DNA from: Branchiostoma belcheri
Taxonomy: Eukaryota; Chordata; Leptocardii; Amphioxiformes; Branchiostomatidae
Direction: 5' to 3'
Length of the DNA: 64,000 nt
Assembly: GCF_001625305.1 (NCBI RefSeq)
Contig: NW_017802625.1
Coordinates: forward strand, 773,324-837,323
Shown: positions 41,101 through 54,500 of the stretch, in pieces
How the letters are laid out: each line of letters begins with the position of its first letter
Numbering within the stretch: position 1 is the stretch's first letter
Program-made: the position numbers and the translations under genes
The notes under the pieces: model-generated
Told to the model about the DNA's origin: nothing
Database searches by the model: none
What the model saw: the letters and a program-made list of their open reading frames with translations, nothing else

Positions 41101-43272
41101 GGGGGATAATGATTTGAAAGGCACAGACTTAAGTCAGTTAAGGTTGGGCAAAATTCAATTTACTCTGCTGGAGTCTAATCTGCATATCAAAGGCCCCAGA
41201 GACATCAGTAGATTATGATCTTAGTCCTGGGTTTTTGCGAATAAAGAGGTGTAATCTTTTTTCTGATAACATGTTAATATCTACAGCTAGAAGTGGCCTA
41301 ACTTATATAACAGGTGGTCGACAAATGCACTCCTGGCTTCGAGATTCTTGTAGGGCGTAGTGATCATGAGAAATATGCAGATGGAAAGGTAAAAGGGCCA
41401 TTCTGAGCTCTCATAGCATGATAAATTGGCGGTCAGGCTTGGGCTTTACAAAATAGTTGTTGCATGAAGAATACATTGGTTACGGGTGTTTAAAGCAATT
41501 TCCACACAACTTCTTTCAGGTACACAACACTTCACACAGCATCATATTTTCTTTTTGCCACACACTTGCAAATGTTCTACGTTCTACATCTTCATGATCT
41601 TGGTAAAAAAAAAAAGTGGATACAATTAAAGATGGAAGACAGACAAACGACCGTATTTGGTTACCTCCGGCATATTTAAAGGCATTTGATATGTGTGCAC
41701 CATGACAATCAGCCATGGTAATGAAGCAGACAATGCTTGAAATTACCATGGCTCAAGCTTGCCGAACCTTTTCTATGCCCGGGAGCACCACCCCTTATCT
41801 TCCTCACTCCTTGTTTTGCACAGGAGATAAGCTAATTCCGCCCACCTCTACAGAGGGTCTTTCTGCTCTCCCCCCAAGCAGTGATAATTGCCTATTGAAC
41901 AGTTGAGTGTACCAGCCAGGGGCTTCACATTCACATTCAAAGGAGGTTCCTGCGACAATAGCAGCTGTTTTCCACAAACTGTCAACCTTTTCAGATCTCC
42001 TCTGCGCCAATGATAATTACATCCTTTCTGAGTGGAAGAGTGAGCCTACTGTTTTGTGTGCGCAGATGTGCTCATGGAAGATTAAATCCCTTCATGGCCA
42101 ATAGATTAGGAGTATTTCACGCCATGCAGTCCATTCAGGCTGACTATTGTTACCCAAATTGGGAAAGAGTAGTACACAAACTATATGCACATCCGTACAC
42201 AAAAGATATACACAGGGGAAAAGGAAACAGACTTTAGGGGATTTTCATCTTGTCCATAAAAAAAGGGGAGGAGCTTTACTTCTTTAGAGGACACTGGGAG
42301 GAGCATCAGGGATTAACAAGCTAATTAGAGGATAAGGCCCATTGAAAGCACTCCAAGTAAAAAGTGGGTTGAATTGCAATCAAATGTAAAAATGTTACAA
42401 GTCTTACAAGACTTAGCACAAAGAAATCTGGTTATGATTTCTTTTCTTTTGATTGTGGCACAGAGGGCCAAAAAGAAAAGAAAACTTGAAAGTATAGTAT
42501 CCAAGCTTTAGACACATGGAATAATGACCTCAGTTTATTGTTTCGATTCATAATGACATGCCCTGCTACTGTACAAGTTCTATTCTCGGCGCAAATGAGC
42601 TTCCCCTACACGTTGTGAGTTCTATTCACGTGGGCACGCATTGTATAGTTCTATTCTGAGCACACATTTGCTACCAATACACAAGCTCTATTCTATTCAC
42701 ACCATTTTGTCCTTCAAGTATTCTTGGGTCCATTTGGCACAGAAATGACCGAAAGTTCTAGAGCGAAGGAAAAAAGCTCTGACTTCCCCTCAGGAAATAA
42801 TTTGCAGCTCTTCACATCAGCAATCAGGGTTCACTTTGTCTTTCAAAGAATGATGAGCTGAACTGGAGGGCAAAGGACCTTGACAACAAGTGCCCAATGA
42901 GTTTGTACAAGAAAAGCTATTTAACAGTAATCGTAAGTCTTGACATGAAGCACGCCAAAGATAGTAAAGTACTACCTGTCAGTAACCTGCCATACAATAA
43001 TGACATTTAATGCACCAGAAGAGGTTGTATTCAGTGGAAAGAAAAAGGGTCCTTACATGTCACAGAGCAAGTAGAACTATTAAGGCACTCACGTGAAGGT
43101 TAGAATTCCATTTGAAGAAAAGTAGGCGCGTGTGCATGGTTCTTACTACAAAAGAAGGCTGCAGGTGGGACAATCCAAGAATTGGGCTGATCCTGATAAA
43201 AGCAATACAGGTGGTCATATCAATATCAAAGATTGTAAAAAAAGAAAAGAAAATGAAGAGAATGTGACATTA
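29122..43272. other. Gene-free stretch upstream of Groucho (14 kb)
   Basis: No exon with both splice sites and recognisable product, and no RNA gene. Composition is mixed, with many homeodomain-type TAATTA cores and CCAAT motifs scattered through it. Pyrimidine-rich low-complexity sequence lies at about 34200-34900. Possible cis-regulatory DNA, but no site can be called from one sequence. Confidence 0.6.
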
Positions 43273-43646
43273 GGCCACACCAATTCAATTTCTTGGTTAA
43301 CGGATTTTTCTAGAAAAATAATGGAGCGGGCGGGCGAAAAAAAATAAAAAATAAAAACAGGCCTAGGCGTCCTATTATGGTCCAAAATGGTACGATAGGA
43401 GCCATGAAGTCAACACACCAGGCTGTTTCAAAATTTAAACAATGAATTTTGAACTTTTAATGATACCATTGCATTGAAAGATGGAATAACTGTAACAACT
43501 AGGATGAACAGGACTGTTTTCAACTGTTCAGGGCAAAATATGAGCATTTTGCAGTTGATTCTGAATTTTATTTTACAATGTATTTGCAAATCAGAAAAAA
43601 ATTAATCGGGCGAATCTGTTAACCAAGAAATTAAATTGGTGTGGAC
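43273..43646. mobile_element. Harbinger-like MITE, copy 1 (374 bp)
   Basis: Starts GGCCACACCAATTCAATTTC and ends with the complement form …AAATTGGTGTGGAC, flanked by TTA on both sides (43270-43272 and 43647-43649). Inner TIR sequence TTGGTTAACGGATT matches the far-end AATCTGTTAACCAA. Three-base TWA target duplications fit the PIF/Harbinger superfamily. No coding sequence. Confidence 0.85.
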
Positions 43647-43649
43647 TTA

Positions 43650-44990
43650 TGGTTTTTATATCTCTTATTATATTTTGCTGTCCTAGATCTACTGTACTCA
43701 CCATATTCTCTGTCACCAACATTGTGGTAAGAATCACTGTTGAATTTGGACTAAAAATGTAGCAATTAGGCCACAGCAATTTTTTAAATTTGTTGGTTCT
43801 TGAATTTTATAAAAAATGAAGCAACAAATACACTATAGATTTACATGTATTAGGACTTTAAATGATGTAAACTTTGTCAATATATTTTGCCTGACTCTTA
43901 TAAATACACCCCTTCCCTCATGATTTCAATGAAAAGCAGGTCTGCAGGCTGTTTTAAGATAATCATGAAGAAAGAATATTGGTTCAAACAAACAAAATCA
44001 TTAAAGTTGAGGTGGTGCCACTGATGAGAGAGGTCTATATTAGCTCAATGTTTGTTTTTTGATGTTATCTTTGCCAAAAGTATGTATTCACTGTGTTCCT
44101 TGTTGTCAAAACAATGTGTCAGCCCCATTTAAAGTGATAATAACCAGTTTCATCACAATCATTTGCTATTGTGCGTTTCATCACAAAAATTATATGGTAG
44201 TGATTATATTATTGTATCTAGACAATTACAAATGCACAGAAAATAAATGAGAACCATATAAACAAGCAAAAGAAGAGTAGACAACTGATAATAAGTAACA
44301 AGATCAGGCAACACTTTGTCTCATCTCATACAAGGTACATGGTACTATTTGCATATAAAGTAAACATTGTTTATTTTCGAAAAAATCTAATTAACAACAA
44401 GGCATAATTAATCCGCCAACATATTAGTTAATTTTGTACCAAGCGTAAATTTCAAATATTATTTTAACAACTCTGGTTTAACAACTCTGTAACAAAATAC
44501 AACATCTAAATATTGCCCAAGGGGACAATAACAGCATGAAAAGCAATACGAGTACTGTATATAACATAGTTTTCTCCAGACAAATATGCAATTTCTTTTA
44601 ATGTTATGCATGAAATTTCAGTCAGGCAGACTAATTTCTTTCTGTGTAACATCTTGTGTTTTAATAATAAGAACTCTTTTTGTTCATCCTATGTATTCAA
44701 ATATTCCATAATTCATCAGGTCGCCTTTTATACATGTAGTAAACATCAAACATGTATATATACATATAAGGTCAAGGAAAGAATACTAAAAAAAACAAGA
44801 CTAGCCAAGACATTTATATATCACATTGATACATTATAAGTAAATGTAGCACATTTCCTATACACTTTTCTGATCAACTAGGCTCCTAATCTGTAACAAA
44901 TTTTACTTTGCTTTTTTACAAAAGATAATTTTGACCTGTAACTCTCTGTCTGATTTAATATCTAGCCTCCGGCACAGTCCTCTGAGTGCA
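43650..44990. other. AT-rich intergenic stretch
   Basis: Nothing supportable between MITE copy 1 and the 45-kb minisatellite. Confidence 0.7.
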
Positions 44991-44995
44991 TGTCC

Positions 44996-45470
44996 ATTTT
45001 AGCTTTGGGTGTTGTAGAATTGTTAACATGTTCTGTTACCATAGTACAACCAACCGGTCATCGTTATAGGTCATCATAGGACAAACCTGTAAAGTGGGTG
45101 GGCATTTTAATACTGAGTTCTGTAGGATTTCTAAAAACATTCTCTTGCCCACCATCATACAACTAACCAGGCATCGTAGTACAAACCTGTCAAGCGGGTG
45201 ACCGTTTAATACTGGGTGTTGTAGAATTGTTTTAACACATTCTTTTGTCAGCCATTGTACAACCAACCGGGCATCGTAGGACAAACCTGCAAAGTGGGTG
45301 ACTGTTTTAATACATTCTTTTGTCAGCCAATGTACAACCAACCGGGCAATCGTAGGACAAACCAGGGAGTCTGTTTTAATACTGGGTTTTGTAGAATTGA
45401 TACCGTGTTCTGTTGCCAACCATCGTACAACCAACTGGCCATCATTGGGCGAACCTGCCAGTACTAAACA
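44996..45470. repeat. Minisatellite of about 75-110-bp units
   Basis: Five diverged copies of a unit built on CAACCAACCGGGCATCGTAGGACAAACCTG…AAAGTGGGTGACTGTTTTAATACTGGGT…GTAGAATTG…TTCTTTTGTCAGCCA, starting near 45035, 45150, 45250, 45325 and 45415. Units differ by internal deletions. The open frames crossing it on both strands follow from the repeat and show no coding sign. Confidence 0.85.
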
Positions 45471-45883
45471 CCCGTGGCCACCTGCTGGAGGCCTGTAGGG
45501 AGGCTACTGATTAGCCTGGCATCTTTGGTGCAGGGCTCTAGCCAGCATCAGTTTTTCCGTCAATTACCAGAACTTTGCGGCATCTGACAGAATTTTTTTT
45601 AAATCAATCCGTCAACCTTGACAGACAAAATTTTATAAAATCTTGGGTAAAAATATGAAGACATCTGACGGACCACTGAAAACCACTCTCAACACCAAAA
45701 GTGCATGTCCCAGTAATCAATCTCCAAGCAGATGTTGTGGGGTAATATGGAACATTTTCTGATTGCCTCATCTTTTTTGACAGCTTCTTTCCCAATAAAA
45801 GTGTAGCGAATTCAATAAATGGGGTGACCCTTGGCAGTTGTTTATTGATACAATATATAATCACCTTGTACAAACTCTGCTTA

Positions 45884-46236
45884 GGCCACACCAATTTGAT
45901 TTGATGGTTTTTGGATTTTTTCAGAAAAAATATGAAGCAACAGGGGAAAAAATGAGCCATGATGTCAACTTACCATTATAATTCAAACAACAAATTAAGT
46001 TTGATTTAGTTGTTTTTTTTTTAATTTGAATTTTGAACTTTCAATCAAACCACTGCATTGTTACATGGAAAAACTGTAACAACTACTAGGACTTTCCTCA
46101 ACTGTTGGGGCCAAGATATGAGCATTCCAGATTGATTTGATTCAGAACCTGAAAACACATCTTTTCTTTTTTTTGCAAATCAGAATAAAAATTAAGCAGG
46201 TGAATCTGAGAACCAAATGATCAAATTGGTGTGGCC
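45884..46236. mobile_element. Harbinger-like MITE, copy 2 (353 bp)
   Basis: Starts GGCCACACCAATTTGATTTG and ends CAAATTGGTGTGGCC. Left flank TTA (45881-45883), right flank TCA (46237-46239), apparently a mutated duplication. The interior (AACTGTAACAACTA, CAACTGTT, ATGAGCATT) matches copy 1 in the same orientation. Confidence 0.82.
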
Positions 46237-46239
46237 TCA

Positions 46240-48270
46240 GGGAGACTTGTAATGCCATGTCCCTGGAGTTCCTACACTTTGTGCAAACATTCTGCATTTG
46301 GCGAGGCAATTTGCCAGCAAAGCCATCACAAAAAGTACTTCAGCATGCCAATGTCCTTCCATGATCGACATAATGCCCAAATGCCATTAAATTTCCATTA
46401 ATAATGTTAATGGTTGAAGCAACATAAGTAAATATATACAGGCAACATTTATAGATAATTACATTCCTCAGTGGATGGTGACAGGATATGCAGGGGAAAA
46501 AAATGACAATAAAATAAAACTCTGCCCCTCTGGAATTTCTCTAATCAAAATGTGTACAACTCCATACATTTAAATCATCATCATCCTTGAAAAACTGACT
46601 GCAAATTGAGTTACCCAGCTACGGTACACCCATAAAAACCCTCCCTCTCCCTGAAGTAAACAGTTCGAAACCTAACAGTAATCCATAATCACACACGATC
46701 CACGGCGGGGAACAAAATCGTTGAACGCAATCAGCATCAGCCGGCAGCGCGCCTGCTGCCCAAATTTGACTTTTCAATTATCTGACATCTTTCTGCCGTA
46801 ACCCAATTGCCAATGCAACAAGCTGGCTGATCAATAATTATTACCTCTGACTACATACCATTAAAAACATTAGCCAGGGATTTGGGTGGACCTGTCTTCT
46901 ACTTCTTACTTTCAATTACAACTGGCTTATGACTGGCATTACCGTAAATTATATCCAAGATAACTGGGCGTTATTGTGTCCATTAACGTTCCCTTCACTT
47001 TGCTAAGCATGAATAGTCGTCGTCTGTTGCCGGGCATAAAATCCCCCTTAAACTGGTCAGGGCTCAGCGATCTAATGCAACCATATGTCTATGACTTTTA
47101 AAAGGAACGTAATCTATCACTACCTTTATTACTCTTGATTGGTTTTCTGCTAACGTCGACTGTTAAAAGGTGATTTGTGATTGTTGGGATGTAAATGTAA
47201 TTAAGAAGTTTATTACAACATGGAAGCCACGACACTGGAAATCTTCTTAATGCACACGCAGAATTGCCATGAATCATACAACGCGACTTTCTGCCTCGCC
47301 GTAATAACAGGGGGAGTTAGCCAAGTCTGTCATGAAATTTGCAAAAAGGGCACGTTCACGCAAGAAAGCCAAAGTAGAACATAACGGGCCACAAATGATC
47401 CGTGACGCAGCACAGGCAGTTAATTTTCCAGCAGCGGTTAAAATGTACTCCCTGTTGAAAGTAGACCTGTGAATTTATAGAGCAATTTGTATGTAAATGT
47501 GCCCAAAATGGTCCCTAAAGTTGTGGGCTACATGTGACTGTAATGTCTTATGAAGGGGCGCGATTGGTATTCAGGTGGAGCAATGGTGTAGTAACTGGGA
47601 GGTGGCAATAGAGATGTGGGCTTGGCGGAAAATGTGGCAGAGAGTGATAGAAGCATCAAGGTTCAGGAGGTGATGGACTGACACACAACTTTCTCCATCC
47701 TCCTATCTCTCCCCATCGGTGCATCACGGGGAACGTCTCAACACTCCCATATCTTCCTCTCGTCAATCTCATGTTTGTAAAGAATATTGAAGTTCAGCTA
47801 CAGCACTCATAGCTTGCTAAGAGTCAATACGCATTAACCGTTAATGCAAATTACGCTATCCAACGGGAGGTTTTGTTTTGTTTTTAAAAACTGGTAACAG
47901 TACCTGAGGTCAGTTGTGTCCCCACTCACTGACTTCAGGCGGTAGTGTCTGACAAGTTAGGTAGAAATTTTGTTGGTGAAAGAGATTATTCCGTGATCTC
48001 GTGATCTGCAGAGGCATGAACAAGATTACCGTTAATCAATTAGTGGCGTGAACGAGATTAATGTAAATCAATAGAATCAAATGTTTACAGGGGTCAGCTT
48101 TTGAACTGTATTAATGCTTTACTTGTAACATCAATAGATTCTTTTACACACACATCCACAAGTATTTCTATGGAGCAAACCTATCTGAATTTCTTGTCTT
48201 GTTTTGCTGTCATTTGTAACATTTTAGACATTGACATTTTGCAGCGCCCAGTAGTAATGGCGTTCAACGG
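46240..48270. other. Intergenic stretch with mixed composition
   Basis: No gene. The segment 46690-47560 has higher GC and complexity than its flanks and looks like candidate conserved non-coding DNA, but this is only an impression from composition. Confidence 0.5.
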
Positions 48271-48362
48271 CATAAAATTTGTTCCATTTAAACTTTAACT
48301 TCAAATGCCACTTTGAAAAAAAAAACAGCCGTCTTCCTCGCTCAAATGGAACAAATTTTATG
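48271..48362. repeat. 19-bp perfect inverted repeat (hairpin)
   Basis: Left arm CATAAAATTTGTTCCATTT at 48271-48289 and its exact complement at 48344-48362, with a 54-bp spacer. Outside the arms the complementarity is only partial, so this may be the core of a decayed MITE. Confidence 0.85.
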
Positions 48363-49612
48363 CCCTCCATTCTGCATGGTCATTACAAGTTGAATCACAT
48401 CCTGACTTGTGTGACTGGGGAATCATAAAGGGAATATTTGCCTTCATACATGATCCCGAGCCATGCGTGAAATTTCCTTATCTCCTCCCAGCACACTGAA
48501 TCATCACAAATTTATGACTGGAAATCTTTTGCCCGTTTAGTTCAGGTTCACTTGCATATTGTGCGTAGTAGGATTAATGGCTTCCAATCAAATTGTTATC
48601 GATTTTCGGGTCCGAGAATGCAGCAATTGGCTGGCTGGGAGCCAATCAGACCCCATCAAGAGACAAATTAAAATAAAGCTGTCATGTAGCTTCTCTTTGT
48701 GTAGCATGTATGTGATCTCACAACAGCGTTTGGTTTTGTAAGGAAGCTAAAAGCCTTGAACCTAGCGTGCAAAGTGTTCAGAAAAAGGGTTACCAGTAGG
48801 TGTCTAAAAAAAATCTACAAAAAACGTAAGCAGGTGAGAACCTCTCTGGTTGTGTATGAAGAAAACTCTATACCCTACAAAAAAACTTTTAAAAAAAGTA
48901 TCAAAATGTCGAAAGATACATTTGTCCAAGGTCAACATTTTACAACAACTTTCAAATTGTAATATTCTAGAGCTCGATTTACTCATTGGTTTAATATTAA
49001 AAATTGGCTGGACACATTTAAAAATGTACCTCCGAGGCCTCTGCCTCAAGGGAAAGGTTAGCCCTACTTTGAAAGGGGAACTCCTGACAGCTCGATGACG
49101 GATTGGGTAACGATGCAGTAAGAACAGGTTGGGACGTTTTACCTTCTTAGCTGACAGGAATTGTCTGTAGGTGAAATGCCAGAGTCCTCTTGTACCCCTA
49201 GAGGGCTGTCAGAAATGATCAGAGCATGTGGTTTAATAGACTCGACATGTATAGGTGGCAGCCCCATGAAGAACCCCCTTTAATGACACCCATAAAAACA
49301 GGTGGTGACATTGTCACAGTAGGCAATGTCTCCTGCAGGCAGTTTTATTCTTGTTATCACTTTCCTATGCAAAATACTCAAATGTAAAGAGTAGTTAGGA
49401 TAGGCTGGATAGTTAACAGTTCTAAAATGTCTAGCAGGTACATAAACGTGTAACGCTTAAAAATGTGACATTAATGTATTCTTAACACATGTTACAAATG
49501 TAACTCAGTGCCATGATCCAGTTCAGTCAGCAAATTTTCATTGACTTTGTTTGACATAGTCTTTGGGTTGAAAATGATATTTGTAATGTTGATTGAAAGA
49601 CAAATGACTTAC

Positions 49613-49642
49613 TTTAAACTTTATTTTTAAATAAAGTTTAAA
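49613..49642. repeat. 14-bp hairpin with 2-nt loop
   Basis: TTTAAACTTTATTT, TT loop, AAATAAAGTTTAAA. Perfect stem, with AATAAA motifs within it. Confidence 0.85.
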
Positions 49643-49708
49643 AACGTCTAAAGTTGGCATGAATAATTTAACAGCATAGCCTATACAACTGGGTTAGAGC
49701 ATTTCTTA

Positions 49709-49969
49709 GCCTCTACCAGGCTTCGGGCAGTAGCTAAAAAAAAGTAGAAATTGATGCTCCCAAACTGTACTCTTTAGCAAACCAACTCCCCTGGCATGTC
49801 ATTTGTCTATTTGGTCAATTTCTACTCTTTCCAGCTGCTTCCCAATAGCCTGGGAGCCATCCGTTTTTGTATCCAAGAAAAAACATACTTTTTAAGGATA
49901 GCAAGTGCAAGTGGTCCTGTTACGAAATGGATGGCACCCAGGCTACAATGTAGCTTTCCTGGTAGAGGC
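49709..49969. mobile_element. TA-flanked palindromic MITE candidate (261 bp)
   Basis: Terminal inverted repeats GCCTCTACCAGG (49709-49720) and CCTGGTAGAGGC (49958-49969), each bordered by TA. Inside, AGTAGAAATTGA pairs with TCAATTTCTACT, and GCCTGGGAGCCATCCGTTT nearly pairs with a complement at about 49926-49943, so the element folds on itself in nested stems. TA flanks fit Tc1/mariner-type insertion, though TA could also be part of the TIR. Confidence 0.65.
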
Positions 49970-49971
49970 TA

Positions 49972-51228
49972 TTGAAGCATTCCTGGCAAATGCTCAGCAG
50001 GCAGCAAGCATCCTCCTGAGAGTAGAGACACCTGACTGATGCTGAACCTACATGTACACTCAGGAAATAGATGGTGTGGTGTTACACACCTGCCTGTCAC
50101 AGTCAGACCATGTCCTCCCATGTCACCCCCCATCCCCTTAAATCAATTAGCCGCCATGACGGACCCAGCTGAAAGTCAGGGGACTGTGCCTTGCCCATTT
50201 GATACCATTAGACGGCTAAATGTCCCCACACGATAACCTTTAAAATGACATGTTAAGTAATAAATCACATTAGAGAATAATGATTCCCATTAGAGGGGGT
50301 GTGTCCAGATCAAATAGCAGAAAATGTCAGAGGGACAGGCTATCATTCCCCCACAGCAGGTCACCCCAACTCACTGTAATCAATAATACTTTACCTCATC
50401 TACATAAGCTTTCAAAGGGCTATGATGCAAAATTGGAAGGCAAAAGTGAAAATATGGCTTTTGAGTGGCTTCTGTAAATTACACACTGTACCCGTCTTTT
50501 GGTACCAGTTTGTAATATCAAACATGACATCAGTCAACCCTTTTTTTTTTGGTTGATGGCAGTTCAAAAAACTTTTCCTTGACCTCTGCTACTACTCTGA
50601 TTAGGAGGTTTAAAATCTTGTATTCAACCTCCTTGATCTGATGTTTAAGTTTCTCTACAAAGTTGTTGGCTTCATTCAATGATGTAGTATTAGCATTCAT
50701 TATCATGGCACTTTATCATGAACAAAGTCTGTATCAACAAATTGAACAATAATGTGCACTGAATAAGCAACATCAAGACTCTACATGTATTACACCTTAT
50801 TGGCTACCTACCGGTATTTTCCAAAAAGTATTATCAAAGATGATTGTTTAACTGTTTTGTTTAAAGACAAATGAGAAAAAGTAGCTGACTTATTTGCTGG
50901 TGAATCACTCTTATTATTATTGCTTTTCTCAGACTACCTTCTAGCTATTACAGAACATGTAGTAATAATACCCTGGTAAGTACAAAAGGTCATACTGATA
51001 TAATATGTGCACTAGGGACCTGCAGCTTACATGAGGAATATTTGCACTGATCTATGACTCTAATTAGAGCTATATGCTAATCAGACGTGTGATGAACAGC
51101 TTCATTTTCCCATCCTGACACTGGTAATCAAGAACTTTGGGCTGCTCCGAAATTACAGCGTGGATAAAAAAGTTTGTGTGTAATGGCTATGGGATTATTT
51201 TTTAGAGCCTACATTTTTTATATGTTTC
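49972..51228. other. AT-rich intergenic stretch
   Basis: Nothing supportable. Confidence 0.7.
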
Positions 51229-51231
51229 TAA

Positions 51232-51563
51232 GGCCACACCAATTTAATTTTTGGTTAAAGGATTCGCCCGCTTCATTTTTTTCTGATTTGCAAAAAAAAT
51301 TGCCCTGAACAGTTGTAAACAGTTCTTTTCTTCCTAGTTGTTACAGTTATTCCATCTTTCAATGCAGTGGTATCATTAAAAGTTCAGAATGCATTGTTTA
51401 AATTTTGAACAAGCCTGGTGTGTTGACTTCATGGCTCCTATCGTACAATTTTGGGCCATAATAGGATGCCTAGGCCTGTTTTTATTTATTTATTTATTTT
51501 TTTCGCACGCTACATTATTTTTCTAGAAAAATCCGTTAACCAAGAAATTAAATTGGTGTGGCG
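51232..51563. mobile_element. Harbinger-like MITE, copy 3 (332 bp, inverted relative to copy 1)
   Basis: Starts GGCCACACCAATTTAATTTT and ends AATTGGTGTGGCG, flanked by TAA on both sides (51229-51231 and 51564-51566). Its left end (GGATTCGCCCG…TTCTGATTTGCAAA) is the complement of the right end of copy 1, and it also shares CATGGCTCCTATCGTAC with copy 1 in reverse orientation. Confidence 0.88.
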
Positions 51564-51566
51564 TAA

Positions 51567-54500
51567 ATAGAGAAGTTTCTGTCAAATATTCAAGTATCCG
51601 ATCCGGGTTGTATTAACAGCATTCTATAGTGCGTACCACATGCTGATATGTCATTCTTTTAATAACGTTGCTAATATTTGCCTGTAGGTGAGTTGTACTT
51701 AGGATTAGGTCTAATCCGAACACCCCCCTCCCCATTAGCATTAGCACTGCTGTCAAGTGTTCTGCCTGGGTGCCTGCTGGTCACATGGCTCACTCCCCCC
51801 TCCCCCATTATGCATTTAGCACACAGCCAATCCATCATACAATCAGCCATCTTCCCTTGGAGATGTAATGAAGAAATAAATTATTCACCCCGTGCTTAAT
51901 TGGCAAAGAAATACATAATTCAATTGGAAGGCAGATACATCTGCTAAAATAGCAAAGGGGATAGCTGGCTTTGTGGAAAATTGCCCCGAACAAAATAAAT
52001 GGGTCTCCGGCGCTCAGGCATTATAAAATGATTTCAAGATAAATATGCCCAGACTATAAACTACATGCCATTGCTACCCGTGTCCCTCTGCGATATGTTT
52101 ATCTGCACTTTTATTACATACAGCTCTGCTTTTCAAGTCATCCATTTTAGGAAAAGATGAAAGTCCACAAAGAAATGATGAATCATGCTGGATTAACGAC
52201 ATGGACTTTTAATGTCCTTTTTACAGTCTTTTGGGCAATTTGGTGCCCTATTCTTTTCGGAGTTATGACGTGAGGTTTTATGTGAATGAATAATGTATAC
52301 GTTGGCATTATCCTATAAGCCTCCTGAGCCACAGTCTATGGGAAAGAATTAGCGAACCTCTAGGGAGGTATTGATTTTTAAACTAATACCACCAGATATG
52401 GGAAGGCAGCAATAAGATTACTGACAAGGGGGACAAAAGCCACCCAAGGGCATAGCTAAGTGTGCATGATGACAATAACATGATGAAAGTGTAACCTAAG
52501 TCAGATTGACAACCTTTCATAACTAAAGCTGAATGAAAACTTTTTCACTACATGCTTCGTTGGTAGACCAAAAAAAAAAATATTTTCATAGATTTATTGT
52601 ACAACGACATTATAGACAAGTTTGCCAATATTTTGGCTTAAAAAAGAAGAATCGATAGATGTATGTGTATCTAAAATAGACTTAAAATTGACATTTCCCA
52701 TTTGATTACAGGCTTCGTACTTGCGTTTTACTGTGAAGCTCCCCCTTGCAGAATGCCGTGTATGACAAGACAAAAAATTTATGACATGACATGCCTCCAA
52801 GCAAAGGTACATCCCGGTATGATATTGTAGGAAAAGCATGGTGCTCCCAGGATATGGAGGGTACAGAAATTGCATAAACATGCGCTGCTTATCACCAATT
52901 TCCTATGGGCCTGTGTACAATACGCCTGATAAAATCAGTCGAGGTTTCAATATCAGTGGGAACACACTTCACCTAAGGGTGGAGCGAGTCATTGCGGCGG
53001 CGCTTGATTGACGGGTTAGTTTCCATGTATACCTCTAAAAGCAGATGCCTTTATTCATCATTTATTGCCCACCAGCAGATTCGGTCCCTTTGTAGGCCTC
53101 TTTTGATACACATCACAGTGGTCCAGACAGGATGAAATTGTGGATGAAAGCCAACGCATACAAGAATCCGAAATGAAATTAGCATAGTTCCATTGAAAAC
53201 ATTTTGTGTAATAAATCCTCTGGCGCCCTAAAAATCACCCATCAAAAGAATCTTCAGCAGGGATATAAGCCGATGTTCCCACCATCTCATTCTGCACATA
53301 AACACATTGGCCGTGTTAAACATCAAAGACCTCTCATTTCCTAAGGGGTTTTTCATTTCTGAAAGTCTTGCTTGATAAGATAGTGAGAGAGCTGCTATCG
53401 CAAGAGGAGATAACGTCTGGTTTGAAGAGCATCCTGATTTCATTCATGAGCCACTCAAAAAAGCTAAACTTTTCCTCTAATTTATGTAGCAAAGGTTTTC
53501 TTTTTAATCGCTCTGAGTCTCTGACATACACAAATAAATGTTGACCAAAAGTAATGCTCCCATAACTTGAACACAAAATCTTTATTACAAAGTAACAATC
53601 TGTCTTTCCTTTTTTCAAAATTATGGCCCAAAACATATATCTGAACTGAATATACCAGAGGTGAAATCCTGATCAATGATCAGTAGCAGTAGACATAATT
53701 ATGGTAAATAAACTCATGATTTGTTTGATGAAGAAAGCATACTGCTAGCTATAAGAACCATCAAATGTCAGAAAATTCATCATTTATGCAAATAAGGCTA
53801 TCATTTTCCATCACCTAATCTTCCCCACTAATATAAAGTTACCTCCATGTGGAGTACATCACACAGATCATTAACAGCCCATCATCCGTCCAACTAGAAA
53901 AATAACCACTGACTGATCAACTCACCAACCAATCATAATGAGTTGGCTGACTCAGATAATGTAAACACACTGTAGGTAATACCGTGATTAGTCACGGTCC
54001 ATTGGACGTTGGACGGCAGGAAGAGCACTTTGCCAATAAAGGAAGAAAGACTGTAGACGCCAACGACACGGCGTATTGTTGTTACCGACAATAACGTAAC
54101 TAATTGCGCCGGCTCCTCTCTTAATGTCTGCAGACAATTAGCAGAATTTAATGCATGCGCTGTCATAAGTGACAGCTCCAATCGCAACTCGCACAGCAAC
54201 ATGGCTCCGTAATAATGAATGGATGATATTAATTCCCGTTGTTAGTAAATCATGGGGAAAATATTGTTTTAACATGATGGTCGTTGTGGTGAATGGATTT
54301 CCATAATCTTAAATGTTTTGACATTTTTCGTAAATACCTCAGATTCGGTTTGCATGATTGAATTACATACAAGTAAGTGTTGATGGCTTTTTGGTCATGC
54401 TTTACATAAACATTCACTTCAGAATAATAAATGGTTGCCTGCTGTGTCATATCTGCTTTCTGGGGATATGAAAAACATCCCCCCAAGCTGTGTTATTTCA

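Noticed and set aside
45036..45434. 132-codon minus-strand open frame with repeated VVRWLTKEC-like phrases
   Set aside because: Explained by the underlying minisatellite; opposite-strand frames are equally open.
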